A DNA stretch of 64,000 bases from Dipteris shenzhenensis (Eukaryota; Polypodiophyta; Polypodiopsida; Gleicheniales): assembly GCA_047967505.1 (NCBI GenBank), contig CM106539.1. One strand, written 5' to 3'. The notes under the pieces are model-generated. The model had not been told where the DNA came from and searched no databases. It saw nothing but the letters and a program-made list of their open reading frames with translations. Below are positions 22,286 through 33,058 of this stretch, one piece after another (within the stretch, counting starts at the first letter, position 1; each line of letters opens with the position of its first letter). Position numbers and translations under genes: made by a program.

Positions 22286-23052
22286 GTGGGGTGCCCTATA
22301 ATCTGCTTCAGTCTCAAAAACAAAGAAATAGTTGGTTGTTTGTTTGACAACCATGATATAGCACCGTGACCAAGGAAAAATGCATATCCTTGTGTCGATC
22401 TCCTAGTCTCATGATCTCTGGCATAGTTATTGTCATAGTATCCATGCAATCATGGATGACTTCCCCTATATTCTATCCCAAATTGTCTTGTACCTCTAAT
22501 GTATCTCAAGACTCTTTTGGTTGCATTCCAGTAAGATTGTTTTGGATTTGCCATAAACTGTGTTAGTGAGCTTACTTCATAACAAATATCTAGCCGTGTG
22601 ATAGTCAGATATATAAGAGATAATATGAGCTGCTTGTAGTACCTGTCATTAACTGTAGGCTTTTCTAAATCTTTAGTAATTTTCAAACTCTGTTCCATGG
22701 GAGTGGCTGCAATCTTGCAATCTGCCATATGAAACTTCTTTAGGATATTGTCAACATACTTGAGCCAACTCATGAATGTGCTATCTGAATCTCTCCAAAA
22801 CCCAATTCCAAGACAATAGTGCATAGGTCCAAGATCTTTCATGTCGAACTTTGCAGCAGATAAGTCTTGTTTTAGTTTTTTGATGAAGCTATCCTTGCTT
22901 CCTGTCACAATCATATCATCTACATACAAAAGTGCAATAGTAATGTCTTCCCCTTGAACTTTGTAGTAGAGAGTATGATCTACATTGGATTTCATGTATC
23001 CCAGATCAAATAAATACTTGTCAATTCTACTGTACCAATTCTGGGTAGTTGC
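22286..23052 (-). pseudogene. Copia RT-RNase H fragment, third copia family (antisense)
   Basis: Minus frame 23,127-22,450 (225 codons, its first part inside the LTR) has NWYSRIDKYLFDLGYMKS, YVDD (complement of 22,915-22,926), KDLGPMHYCLGI and WNATKRVLRYIRGTRQFG. The RNase H end follows to about 22,290 in broken frame. It is more open than its neighbours. It differs from the 10,141 copia and starts in mid-RT directly at the end of an LTR. Confidence 0.88.
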
Positions 23053-23410
23053 TGTGAAGAGAGTGGGAGAGAAGTAAGGAGTCTCACTTGCAGCTTTCTC
23101 ACATACACAATGGGGGAATACACACAAAGGTGGAGGCTGAAAACTGTTTTCCTCTTCTTAGTTGTGAAAGCCAAAAGAATTCTCTCTTCGTACAAAAGGA
23201 ATAGGTGAACCCTATATGTGGGTCTCAAACCAAACTCAGCTAACCTAGGTGGCATACTAACTGAGCCACTAACTAGAGTACATAAAGATACTTGTCATCT
23301 AGCTATTATTCATGGGCGGTGTACCAACCACATCTGCAGCTAACAAGTCGGTGACATAAATGCACAACGGTCACCCTGGCATATCATGAGTGGAGCTCGA
23401 TATCTCAACA
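23053..23410 (-). repeat. LTR of the nested-copia family, antisense, not paired
   Basis: The complement starts TGTTGAGATATCGAG at 23,410 and ends CTTCACA at 23,053 (358 bp), matching the 10,141 LTR. A polypurine tract (complement CTCCCCCTC, 23,411-23,419) and about 10 bp of internal sequence remain, so it is a 3' LTR whose element body is gone. No target duplication seen. Confidence 0.9.
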
Positions 23411-23431
23411 CTCCCCCTCGAGCTCTCAATC

Positions 23432-23792
23432 CAAAAATGTTCTCTTCTCTTCAACAAATGCAGGAACGGTTTGTAGCAGTGAATCTCTGCTTGCATTCAA
23501 GCATGTATTCTAGCATCAGGTCTCCCCATATGGTTTTACTCAACAAGACTGAGTCCTCTCCAATTAGGAAATTTCTCAGCTTCTTACGATCGGTCTTATT
23601 TATGAGCCTCGTTCTGAATGGGCTGCAGCTGCCTTTTATGTGAACAAACACTCTAAACAGAAGAGAGGAAAAAGTGGCTTGTAATCAACTACAAGCCCCT
23701 TAACAAGTGTTTGCTCTCACTCTCTTACCCCATTCCAAATTAAGAATATTTGATGTAGAAGATTACAGGCTCAATGATCTTCTCCAAGCTTT
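23432..23792 (+). pseudogene. Lineage B caulimovirid RT N-terminal fragment
   Basis: Broken frames match the RT start, with a WLVINYKPLNKCL-like stretch near 23,675 and YPIPN near 23,725. Copy A lacks 39 bp that copy B retains (near 58,040-58,080). At about 23,792 the sequence flips into an antisense coat-like frame. Confidence 0.65.
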
Positions 23793-24740
23793 CAAAGTAG
23801 TCAAAAGAGGAAGGACACTGCAAAGTATTAGGGGCAACTGGTTGGGAAGGTGGAGCAGGAGTAGAAAGAGTATGGACAGGAGTGCGCCATAATGGCAGAG
23901 GAAGAAAACTTGAAGAATCATGGACACTATGCAGAGGATAGAAAACAGACGAACTTGAATATTGGTTTGTAGGAGTGAGTCTGTGCATCGGAGAAGAAGA
24001 AGGAGCTAGAGAGGAGTCAGAAAGCTCTTCATAAGTTTCAAAGTCATGAGTATGGAAACTGCAACGGAAACCTCGTCCTCTTGCAAGGCCTCTGTAGGAG
24101 CTGTGCCCAATTGCTATGGGGGCATAGATATTAGGAAGAAGAGGCTCTTCAGGAGTACTATCTTCTAAACCAGAGGATATGTCGATGTCAATGTAGAGCA
24201 GGCCTCGTTGATGAGGGTAATTCACAAAACTATAAATATACGGGTCATCCTCATGAGAGCGGACTGAATACAGATAGTCGTTGGAGGAATCATAAGAATC
24301 ATCGTGCTTGAGTTGCCAGTGAAAGCATTGCAGAGTATTTGATTTCGAACATTCAAAAAGAGACTCGTCTATGACACCTTGAGAAACTACTTCCCAGTTG
24401 TCAGGATGATTGACCATTGCAAGGAAACCCTTCAATTGTCATGGCTGGGAGTTGCCAGGGTGCTCCAAACAATCGCGTGCAAAATGACCCTTTTTCCCAC
24501 ATATAAAGCGGCTAGAGGAAGAAGACTTATGATTGCCATTGAATGTTCGACGGTGGAGGAAGCATTGAGGTCGGCGAGGATAGCGGTGATGCTAGTGGAG
24601 CTTGCCAACTTTTGGAAATGTGGAAGACCCGCAAGAGCATTTAGAGGAGTAATGCTTGGAATAGCGGGTGCGACAAGAGGAGCGAGTTTTTATTGAAGAA
24701 GGAGGAGAGAAATCTTGTTAGTTTGGAATGATTATCAACA
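23793..24740 (-). pseudogene. Lineage B caulimovirid coat-like ORF (antisense)
   Basis: Minus frame 24,435-23,740 is open for 231 codons. It is acidic and Ser-rich with DSTPEEPLLPN and an Arg-Gly stretch GLARGRGFRC. Just upstream (24,530-24,485) is a zinc knuckle of the FICGKKGHFARDC type, its first Cys position reading Arg. It is the longest intact viral frame in the window. Its N-terminal basic part is broken by frameshifts, and the frame runs past the copy A/B breakpoint at 23,897. Confidence 0.7.
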
Positions 24741-24744
24741 ACCG

Positions 24745-24812
24745 ATTTAGGGTTTAGGGTTTTAGGGTTTTAGGGTTTTGGGTTTTGGATTTAGGGTTTT
24801 GGGTTTAGGGTT
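24745..24812 (+). repeat. Short telomere-like TTTAGGG tract at a viral junction
   Basis: About 68 bp of TTTAGGG and TTTTAGGG variants lie exactly between antisense and sense viral coat fragments, consistent with telomeric filler at a repaired break. Confidence 0.85.
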
Positions 24813-25785
24813 GTAGCTCCAAGAGAGGGCGTGTAAGAGGTAGAGGTTTTCGTTGCAATTTCCATACTCGTGATTTCTTGTGGGTAGAAGTAAGCCATTA
24901 TTGTGGGCGGCCCAAAAAGGTGCACCTTAACGAGATAGCATGTTAGGAAGGACATTAGTGCTACCTTTCTTCCATTCAACAGTGAAATCATACATGGTGA
25001 AGAATTCTTGCCATCTGGCAAGGCGGCATCTTCCAATTTGTTTGTCAATGCGTCTCGTGCAGAAAGTTTTAAAATTTTGATTATCGGTGCGCACGATGAA
25101 CTCTCAATTGAGGATGAAGAGTTCAAGCTTTTGGATGGCATGTTTTACTACAAGGATTTCCTTTTCTATAGAGTGATAGTTTAGTTCCGCTCCTTAGAAC
25201 ATGACTGTGATCGGAAAGCACAGATGATTTCTTGTGTCGGGGTTTACTAAAGTAAGACTGCATCCCAAAATTGGTCTGATGCATCGGTTTTGATGACTAG
25301 GGTGCCTGTGGTAGAGGGGATGTTGAGCAAAGGAAACTTCAGAATTTTCTCCTTGATATGTCGGATAGCCTCTATTTGAACTTCACCCCAGGGGGATCCA
25401 TCTTTGTGTAAACATAGCTATAGATGGAAGCGATCTTTGGCCAGCTGCTCATAGAAAGGCAAAATATGGTTGAGATAGCCAAGGAATCATTGGAGCTGAG
25501 TTCGGTCACAGATTTCATCTGGAAAAGCAAGGAGGGCCTTAAGAACATGATCTTGCATCTAGATGGCACCTTTATGGATATGTACACCAAGAAATTCTAT
25601 ATGCCCTTACCCGATCATAATTTTCTTTGTCGAAAGTGCAAGACCTTTGTTGTTCAAGAGATCATATACAATCTACAAATGCTTGAGATGAGAGGGAAGA
25701 TCCTTAATATATACAAGTATATCATCGATATAAACAAGACAAAAAGAGTGAAAAGGGCTGAAGATTTAATCCATGAGTTTTTGGA
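24813..25785 (-). pseudogene. Lineage B caulimovirid RT-RNase H (antisense)
   Basis: About 24,830-24,880 is a short sense scrap of the coat Arg-Gly region. From about 24,885 the minus strand runs from the RNase H end back into the RT palm near 25,785, with several stops. It is collinear with 20,723-21,190 in the opposite direction. The right end meets an LTR of the E family. Confidence 0.7.
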
Positions 25786-26656
25786 AGGTCATGGTCTCCC
25801 CTACATGTGAGGTTTTGTCCAGCAGGAAAACGTAAACATGCGGTTGTGCGCTCAGTTGCTTGTAAATACTCTTTCTTGCAGTCTAGCATTATCAAGGCAT
25901 CGTTTGGCACTCTTTCTAGTACTTTCTTGCAAGTAACGTCTCAAGCTGTTTTACATGTTGTGATCTCGTGGTGCACTTGTGTGGGCACACATTGGAAAGC
26001 AAAACGTGGGAAGGGCATGAGTGCACGTGAAAGTGAGCAGGGAACGATGAGCGGCCCATTCCTTTCATACCCTTGTAAATATTTGTGAACCATTGTGTAA
26101 CCTTCTAAGCAAGCTGGACTAAAGGTGGAACGTCGTGTGGCGGGCGTTCCATGTGAATTGTGAATCGGGGATCCTATCCAAGGAAGGTCAGGTGTTGCGC
26201 AGGCCCGTGAGTCTGTGTGTCTTCACCGGTAGGCCGGGATACAAGTGGGGAGCCGGAACTGTTTGAGGAGCAGTGGCCTAGGAAAGGGGCGTGAGGATCA
26301 GAGGATCCGTGAACGGCGGTCTAGGGGAGGACGCGCTATGACTGGGAGTGGAAACGGCCGTCTAGGGGTAGGACGTGCCAAGGCCCGCCGTTTTGGCTGG
26401 TAAACGCAGAGGCATCACGGTCTAGGGGAGGACGCGTCATGGTTGGGAGTGGAAACGGCCATCTAGGTGCAGGACGTGCCAGGGCCCGTTTTGGTTGAAA
26501 AACACAGAGGCATCGCAGAACGCAAAAGAGCTAAGAATAGCTCCGGGTGTATCTCAGGCTGGTGAGTCCTAGGTGCGCCTGAGGTGAGGGGGGCGCGTCA
26601 AGAAATATCCGCTGCATAGGAAGAAAAACTAAGGCCCGAAAACCTAGTCCCTCACA
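25786..26656 (+). repeat. E-family LTR, type 1
   Basis: Contains the TATA-like CTTGTAAATACTC near 25,860 and ends CCCTCACA. The same sequence recurs at 31,458-32,265 and, inverted, at 60,647-61,392. Type 1 and type 2 LTRs align around the TATA region (GGCACTC, AAAGCAAAACGTGGGA) and diverge elsewhere. Assignment as an LTR rests on the primer site at 33,047 and the polypurine tract at 60,541. Confidence 0.7.
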
Positions 26657-27342
26657 ACTATTATATGGAGGATAGTGCTCTCTCATACGAGGTTGATTTG
26701 GATGAGGAAAACATCAGTGGTCGTTTATGCTCCCTCTTGCTTATAAATACTTTCCGTTGCAATCAAGCACGTTCTAGCGACCGTTTGGCACTCCATCTAG
26801 TACCGTCTTCCAAGTAACATCATCATGCCTTCTTGTGGGTTGTGATCTTGTGGTGCACGTTGAAGCGCACGCACGGGAAAGCAAAACATGGGACGGGTTG
26901 ACGGCACGTGAAAGCGAGTAGGGAACGGTGAGGGCCATGTGTGTTCTCTATAGCATTGTATAAACCGTGAACCATTGGATACCGAACTGGGACTCGAGGT
27001 GAGCCCAAAGGGGTCAAACATGCCGACCCACATAACGGCTGTTAACCGAGAAAGAAACGTGGGCTGATCAGGACGTTGAACGGTGGACGTTCCTGGGGGT
27101 CTTGGTGACCTGTGTGAATCTGTGGACCGAATAACGTGAGGCCTAAGGGCTTGCCTAGTGGGGCGTGGTGCAAAGTGGGATAAACAGCGGATGGCCTATG
27201 CTAGGGGTCGTGTTGGCTAAGCTGCACATAAAGGGGATTGTGGTATCAAAAAGAGACATTAAGGGAGGTTGGGACTCAGCAACAGGTTCGACGTAAGTGG
27301 CTCACAACCGGAGACTAAGTCCGGAACTACCGGGCCCTTACA
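26657..27342 (+). repeat. E-family LTR, type 2, first of two tandem units
   Basis: 686 bp from ACTATTATATGGAGG to CCCTTACA, with TATA-like CTTATAAATACTT. Followed head to tail by a second unit of equal length. It lacks the first ~90 bp seen in the fuller LTR at 32,271. Confidence 0.75.
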
Positions 27343-28028
27343 ACTATTATATGGAGGATAGTGCTCTCTCATACGAGGTTGATTTGAATGAGGAAAACAT
27401 CAGCATCCGTTTATGCTCCCTCTTGCTTGTATATAATTTCTATTGCAATCAAGCGCATTTTAGCGACCGTTTGGCACTCCATCTAGTACCGTCTTGCAAG
27501 TAACGTCATCATGCCATCTTGTGGGTTGTGACCTTGTGGTGCACGTTGAAGCGCACGCATGGGAAAGCAAAACGTGGGACGGGTTGAGGGCACGTGAAAG
27601 CGAGTGGGGAACGGTGAGGGCCATGTGTGTTCTCCATACCATTGTATAAACCGTGAACCGTTGGGTACCGAACCAAGACTCGAGGTGAGTGCAAAGGGGT
27701 CAAACGTGCCGACCCATGTAACGGCCGTTAACCAGGAAGGAAATGTGGGCTAAGTAGGACGTCATGCAGTGGATGCTCCTGGGGGGTCTTGGTGACCCGT
27801 GTGACTCTGAGGACCAAAGAACGTGAAGCCTAAGGGCTTGCCCAGTGGGGCGTGGTGCAAAGTGGGATAAATGGCAGACGGCCCATGCCAGGGGTCGTGT
27901 TTGGCTAAGCTACACATAAAGGGGATTTGGTATCAGAAAGACACATAAAGGGAGGTTGGGACTCGGCAACGGTCTGATGTAAGGTGCTCAGAACCGGAGA
28001 CTAAGTCCGGAACTACCGGGCCCTTACA
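27343..28028 (+). repeat. E-family LTR, type 2, second tandem unit
   Basis: 686 bp, same limits as the preceding unit, ending CCCTTACA. Directly followed by GC-rich sequence and the rDNA cassette. Confidence 0.75.
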
Positions 28029-28738
28029 ACTATATTATGGGGAGTGGTTCTCCTGCTTGTGGGCAAAGGCCGACCATTGAACGAGGGTCGTGGTGTGGTG
28101 AGGCATCTGGTCCCCCACCCCTCTTGTGACTACTGAAGGCTCCATGGGTGGGTGAACCCTCCTCTCTACCGAACGTTTTGGCCGTTTTCGTGCATGCCCG
28201 TCTTGCGAGATTGGGCACGGTCGTTGCAGTCGGCGATCTAGTAGGCGATGAGGGACTGCAAGTAGCGTCTTAGATGGGCATGCCACCGTTTGGGCACTGT
28301 ATGATCAAGGATTTCGTCAGTGCTTCCCATCGCAGATGGACATTGTGGCCTCTATACCTACAGATGGTGGTGAACCTTGTGCGATAGACCATTGATGGGT
28401 TCCAGCTCCGTGAGGACTTGATCCTGGGGGTTGTGAGTCACTCTAAATGGGTGTGTTTCGGAACGGGCGATCCGACCATTAATGGCATTGGGTCGCCTCA
28501 GCTCAGCCCCGAAGTGCGATAGGCAAGGCAACATGAAAGGTGCTTGGGCTGCCATTCGTGACCCTCGTGTGCCGGTGGACCTACCTTGTGCGGTACCCGG
28601 GCATGTGTAGGTGACGCGTTTTGTGGGCAAGCGAAATGCCTTTGGATGGCAGGGTGTGCCTTGGCCCTTGTCGATGAGCACGGTTCACCCTCCCGGGGTG
28701 GGTTGCCTCCCACAACCGCATGCCACATTGTGTGCAGA
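28029..28738. other. GC-rich stretch upstream of 18S fragment
   Basis: No coding frame I can support. Its position and composition suit rDNA spacer (external transcribed spacer) but nothing in the sequence proves this. It joins directly to an internal point of 18S. Confidence 0.35.
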
Positions 28739-29258
28739 GAATTAGGGTTCGAATCTGGAGAGGGAGCCTGAGAAACGGCTAGCAAGTGCACAAATTACCC
28801 AATCCCGACACGGGGAGGTAGTGACAATAAATAACAATACTGGGCTTTTACAAGTCTGGTAATTGGAATGAGTACAATCTAAATCCCTTAACGAGATCCA
28901 TTGGAGGGCAAGTCTGGTGCTAGCAGCCGCGGTAATTCCAGTCCAATAGCATATATTTAAGTTGTTGCAGTTAAAAAGCTCGTAGTTGGATCTCAGGGTG
29001 GGGTGAGTAGTCCGCATCTTTTGGTGTGCATTGGTCGCTCCATTCTTTCTTTTGGGGAGACGCTCCTGGCCTTAGTTGGTTTTGGGACGTGGATTCGGCG
29101 ATGTTACTTTGAAAAAATTAGAGTGCTCAAAGCAAGCCAATGCTCTGAATACATTAGCATGGAATAACGTGATAGGACTCTGGTCCTATTGTGTTGGTCT
29201 TCGAAACCGGAGTAATGATTAATAGGGACAGTTGGGGGCATTCGTATTTCATTGTCAG

Positions 29259-29290
<32 letters not shown>

Positions 29291-29311
29291 TACTGCAAAA
29301 GCACTTGCCAG

Positions 29312-29358
<47 letters not shown>

Positions 29359-29432
29359 TAGATACCGTCCTAGTCTCAACCATAAATGATGCCGACTAGG
29401 GATTGGCGGATGTTACTTCGATGACTCCGCCA

Positions 29433-29486
<54 letters not shown>

Positions 29487-29558
29487 TTGACACTTAAAGG
29501 AATCGACGGAAGGGCACCACCAGGAGTGGAGCTTGCGGCTTAATTTGACTCAACACGG

Positions 29559-29593
<35 letters not shown>

Positions 29594-29882
29594 TAGATTG
29601 AGAGCTCTTTCTTGATTCTATGGGTGGTGGTGCATGGCCGTTCTTAGATGGTGGAGTCATTTGTCTAGTTAATTCTATTAACGAATGAGACCTTAGCCAG
29701 CTAACTAGTTACACGAAGGATCCTCTTCGTGGCCAACTTCTTAGAGGGACTATGGCCATCTAGGCCATGGAAGTTTTAGGCAATAACAGGTCTGTGATGC
29801 CCTTAGATGTTTTGGGCTGCACGCATGCTACACTGATGAATTCAATGAGTTTACGACCTAGACTGAGAGGCCTAGGTAATCT

Positions 29883-29915
<33 letters not shown>

Positions 29916-29926
29916 ACAATTATTGA

Positions 29927-29967
<41 letters not shown>

Positions 29968-29968
29968 A

Positions 29969-29999
<31 letters not shown>

Positions 30000-30097
30000 T
30001 ACCTATCGCTCCTACCGATTGAATGGTCCGATGAAGTTTTCGAATTGTAGTGACGCCGGTGGTTCGCCGTCGGTGACGTTGTGAGAAGTTCATTAAG

Positions 30098-30164
<67 letters not shown>
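28739..30164 (+). rRNA. 18S rRNA, 5'-truncated and degenerate
   Basis: Begins at the GAATTAGGGTTCGA segment, roughly 370 nt into a normal 18S, and runs to GCGGAAGGATCATTG. Conserved blocks such as GGTAATTCCAG and GTTGGTGG-type segments are recognisable. It is damaged: about 20 nt are missing near 28,780, one base is missing in the CCAGCTCC block near 28,940, and the normally invariant CCGCCCGTCGC near 30,000 reads CTACCTATCGC. Most changes are C-to-T or G-to-A. This is an rDNA pseudogene, not a working unit. Confidence 0.92.
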
Positions 30165-30477
30165 GACACACATTTGTTTGAAACACTGTCAACCATGGAC
30201 GTAATGTCGAGGGGCCGCACTCAAAGGCATGACTGTCAGCGCCACCCTCCCTACCGAAGCCGGGCGAAAGTAGGCGTGGCATCAGGTCGGGTGGCCCGTC
30301 AGCTGTGCAGCAGGGTTGGGGATCTTCCCTCGTCTGCTGCACGGGCAGCCCCCTCCTCCGTGCCTCAGCACGGGGCTGCATGATAAACCTTTCGCCCCCT
30401 TCATGGGGGGTGCGAGGCACCGTAGAAATGCGACGGTCTGATCTCCCTCCCTCGTGGAGGATGTAACACAAGTAAAA
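30165..30477 (+). other. ITS1
   Basis: Spacer between the 18S end and the 5.8S start, about 313 bp, in normal rDNA order. Confidence 0.85.
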
Positions 30478-30630
30478 ACGACTCTCAGCAACGGATATCT
30501 TGGCTCTTGCAACGATGAAGAACGCAGCGAATGCGATACATAGTGTGAATTGCAGAATTCTGCGAATCATCGAGTCTTTGAATGCAACTTGCATCCACGA
30601 CTTGTCCAAGGGCATGCCTGTCTGAGCGTC
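30478..30630 (+). rRNA. 5.8S rRNA, degenerate
   Basis: Recognised by ACGACTCTCAGCAACGGATA, GATGAAGAACGCAGCGAA and ATCGAGTCTTTGAATGCA. One A is missing in the usual GCGAAATGCGATAC. The CTTGTCC and GGCATGCCTGTCTGAGCG end differs from the flowering-plant form and suggests a fern or another non-angiosperm. Confidence 0.92.
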
Positions 30631-30858
30631 CTCACCACAACCACACCCCTAACCCCTCCTCTTTGAGAGGGGCCGAGCGGCGGAGCTAGCCATCCATGAT
30701 GCCTCTCTGGGGTGGTGCGGTCGGCTGAAATGGATCTATGGCACCGAGTGGCGAGGTGTCACAAGGGTGGTCCGCCCCTCATGGGGCAGTAGTTTGCAGA
30801 TGAATCGCCCAGAGGTGCATGTGCGAGTGCCGACGAGCTCCCCCCGTATTGGAACATG
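30631..30858 (+). other. ITS2
   Basis: About 228-bp spacer between 5.8S and 25S. Confidence 0.8.
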
Positions 30859-31180
30859 GACCTCAGATTAGGCAAGGCTACCCGCCGAGTTTAAGCATAT
30901 CACTAAGCGGAGTAAAAGAAACTAACGAGGATTTCCCTAAACCGGAAAGAGCCTAGCTTGAGAATCGTGCGGCCTCGCCATGCAAATTGTAGTCTGGAGA
31001 GGCATCCTCTGCAACAGACCGGGCCCAAGTCCCCTGGAAAGAGGCGTCGGAGAGGGTGAGAGCCCCGTCGAGCTCGGACCTTGTTGCTTCGCAAGGTGCC
31101 GTTGGCGAGTCGGGCTATTTGGGAATGCAGCCCTAAGCTGGTGGTAAATTCCATCCAAGGCTAAATACGGGCAAGGGACT

Positions 31181-31216
<36 letters not shown>

Positions 31217-31457
31217 TCCTGACTTTGAAAAGAGAGTTAAAAAGTGCTTGAAATTGCTAGGAGGGAAGCGAATGGAGGCTGCGGGTGCGCCCCGATCGGA
31301 TGCGGAACGGTGAGAGCTGGTCCACCGCTCGATGCGGGGTGCTGGTCAGTGCAAGCCGATGCAATGGCACAAGAGCGGGCTTTCGATGGCCCACCTATGC
31401 CGTCATGTCGGCTGAGGCATGAAGCGCGCACCACTCGTGGCGGGCTTTACGCACCTC
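30859..31457 (+). rRNA. 25S rRNA 5' fragment, degenerate
   Basis: Starts near CCTCAGATTAGGCAAG and contains GAGTTTAAGCATATCA and AAGCGGAGTAAAAGAAACTA. The AGTAACGGCGAGCG block is deleted near 30,935. Only about 600 nt remain before an E-family LTR begins. Confidence 0.9.
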
Positions 31458-32265
31458 GTGCACTCAGTTGCTTGTAAATACTCTTTCTTGCAGTCTAGCA
31501 TTATCAAGGCATTGTTTGGCACTCTTTCTAGTACTTTCTTGCAAGTAACGTCTCGGGCCATTTTACGTGTTGTGATCTCGTGGTGCACTTGTGTGGGCAC
31601 ACATTGGAAAGCAAAACGTGGGAAGGGTGTGAGTGCACGTGAAAGTGAGCAAGGAACGCTGAGCGGCCCATTCCTTTCATACCCTTGTAAATATTCGTGA
31701 ACCGTTGTGTAACCTTCTAAGCAAGCTAAGCTAAAGGTGGAACATCGCGTGGTGGGCATTCCATGTGAATTATGAATCGAGGATCCTATCCAAGGAAGGT
31801 CAGGTGTTGCGCAAGCCCGTGAGTCTGTGTGTCTTCACCGGTAGGCCGGGATACAAGTGGGGAGCTGGAACCATTTGAGGAGCAGTGGCCCAGGAAAGGG
31901 GCGTGAGGATCAGAGAATCCGTGAACGGTGGTCTAGGGGAGGACGCGCTATGGCTGGGAGTGGAAACGATCATCTAGGGGCAGGATGTGCTAGGGCCCGT
32001 TTTGGCTGCTAAACGCAGAGGCGTCGGGGTCTAGGGGAGGATGCATTGTGGTTGGGAGTGGAAATGGCTGTCTAGGTGCCGGACGTGCTAGGGCCCGTTT
32101 TGGTTGGAAAACGCAGAGGCATCGCAGAACGCAAACGAGCTGAGAATAGCTCCCGGTGCATCTAGGGCTAGTGAGTCCTAGGTGCGCCTGAGGTGAGGGG
32201 GCCGAGTCAAGAAATATCCACTGCATAGGAAGAAAAACTAAGGCCCGAAAACCTAGTCCCTCACA
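31458..32265 (+). repeat. E-family LTR type 1, 5'-truncated
   Basis: Begins at TCAGTTGCTTGTAAATAC, just before the TATA-like box, and ends CCCTCACA. Near-copy of 25,853-26,656. It flanks the rDNA cassette on the right as the other E LTRs flank it on the left. Confidence 0.75.
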
Positions 32266-32270
32266 ACTAT

Positions 32271-33044
32271 TATAAGGAAGTCAACGTTAGGGTTGACCTA
32301 CCGTGAGTGTTCGGACCGTTTTGGGGCAAAGGGAGGCGCCGCGGTGCCTAGTGGCTAGCCACTATTATATGGAGGATAGTGCTCTCTCATACGAGGTTGT
32401 TTTGGATGAGGAAAACGTCAGTGGCCCTTTATGCTCCCTCTTGCTTGTAAATACTTTCTGTTGCAATCAAGCGCGTTCTAGCGACCGTTTGGCACTCCAT
32501 CTAGTACCGTCTTGCAAGTAACGTCATCATGCCATCTTGTGGGTTGTGATCTTGTGGTGCACGTTGAAGTGCACGCACGGGAAAGCAAAACGTGGGACGA
32601 GTTGAGGGCATGTGAAAGTGAGTGGGGAACGGTGAGGGCCATGTGTGTTCTCCATACCATTGTATAAACCGTGAACTGTTTGGGTACTGAACCGGGACTC
32701 GAGGTGAGCCCGAAGGGGTCAAACATGCCGACCCATGTAATGACCATTAACCAGGAAAGAAACATGGGCTGATCAAGATGTTGCACGGTGGACATTCCTA
32801 GGGGTCTTGGTGACCCGTGTGATTCTGCAGACCGAAGAACGTGAAGCCCAAGGGCTTGCCCAGTGGGGCATGGTAAAGTGGGATAAACGGCAAATGGCCC
32901 GTGCTAGGGGTCGTGTTGGCTAAGCTGCGCATAAAGGGGATTTGGTATCAAAAAGAGACAGTAAGGGAGGTTGGGACTCGGAAATGGGTCCGACATAAGG
33001 TGCTCACAACCGGAGACTAAGTCCAGAACTATCGGGCCCTTACA
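32271..33044 (+). repeat. E-family LTR type 2, apparently complete
   Basis: 774 bp from TATAAGGAAGTCAACG (compare TATAAGAAAGTCAACA at 60,549) to CCCTTACA. TATA-like CTTGTAAATACTT near 32,450. The TA start may be a decayed TG. Followed after two bases by a primer-binding site, so this acts as the 5' LTR of the E copy at 33,045-34,489. Confidence 0.75.
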
Positions 33045-33046
33045 CT

Positions 33047-33058
33047 TGGTAGCAGAGC
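33047..33058 (+). promoter_or_regulatory. Primer-binding site of E element
   Basis: TGGTAGCAGAGC, one base from the initiator tRNA-Met site TGGTATCAGAGC used by the copia at 10,493. It lies two bases after the LTR end. Confidence 0.7.

Larger units (their letters stand above)
1..23897 (+). repeat. Segmental duplication, copy A
   Basis: This block is repeated in direct orientation at 35,341-58,451. The offset is 35,340 up to about 3,910, then 35,339, then 34,520 after an 819-bp gap in copy B, about 34,503-34,515 further on, and 34,554 at the right end. By eye the first 4 kb differ at about ten positions; other parts differ by up to 1-2%. Copy A reads continuously through 23,897 inside a viral coat-like frame, whereas copy B breaks there, so A looks parental. 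The left edge lies at or before base 1. Uncollapsed haplotypes in the assembly are an alternative explanation. Confidence 0.95.

Noticed and set aside
30160-30615. 151-codon minus-strand ORF over ITS1 and 5.8S
   Set aside because: Lies wholly in recognised rDNA on the other strand.
28739-31457. Functional rRNA gene unit
   Set aside because: 18S and 25S are truncated and universally conserved positions are mutated or deleted.
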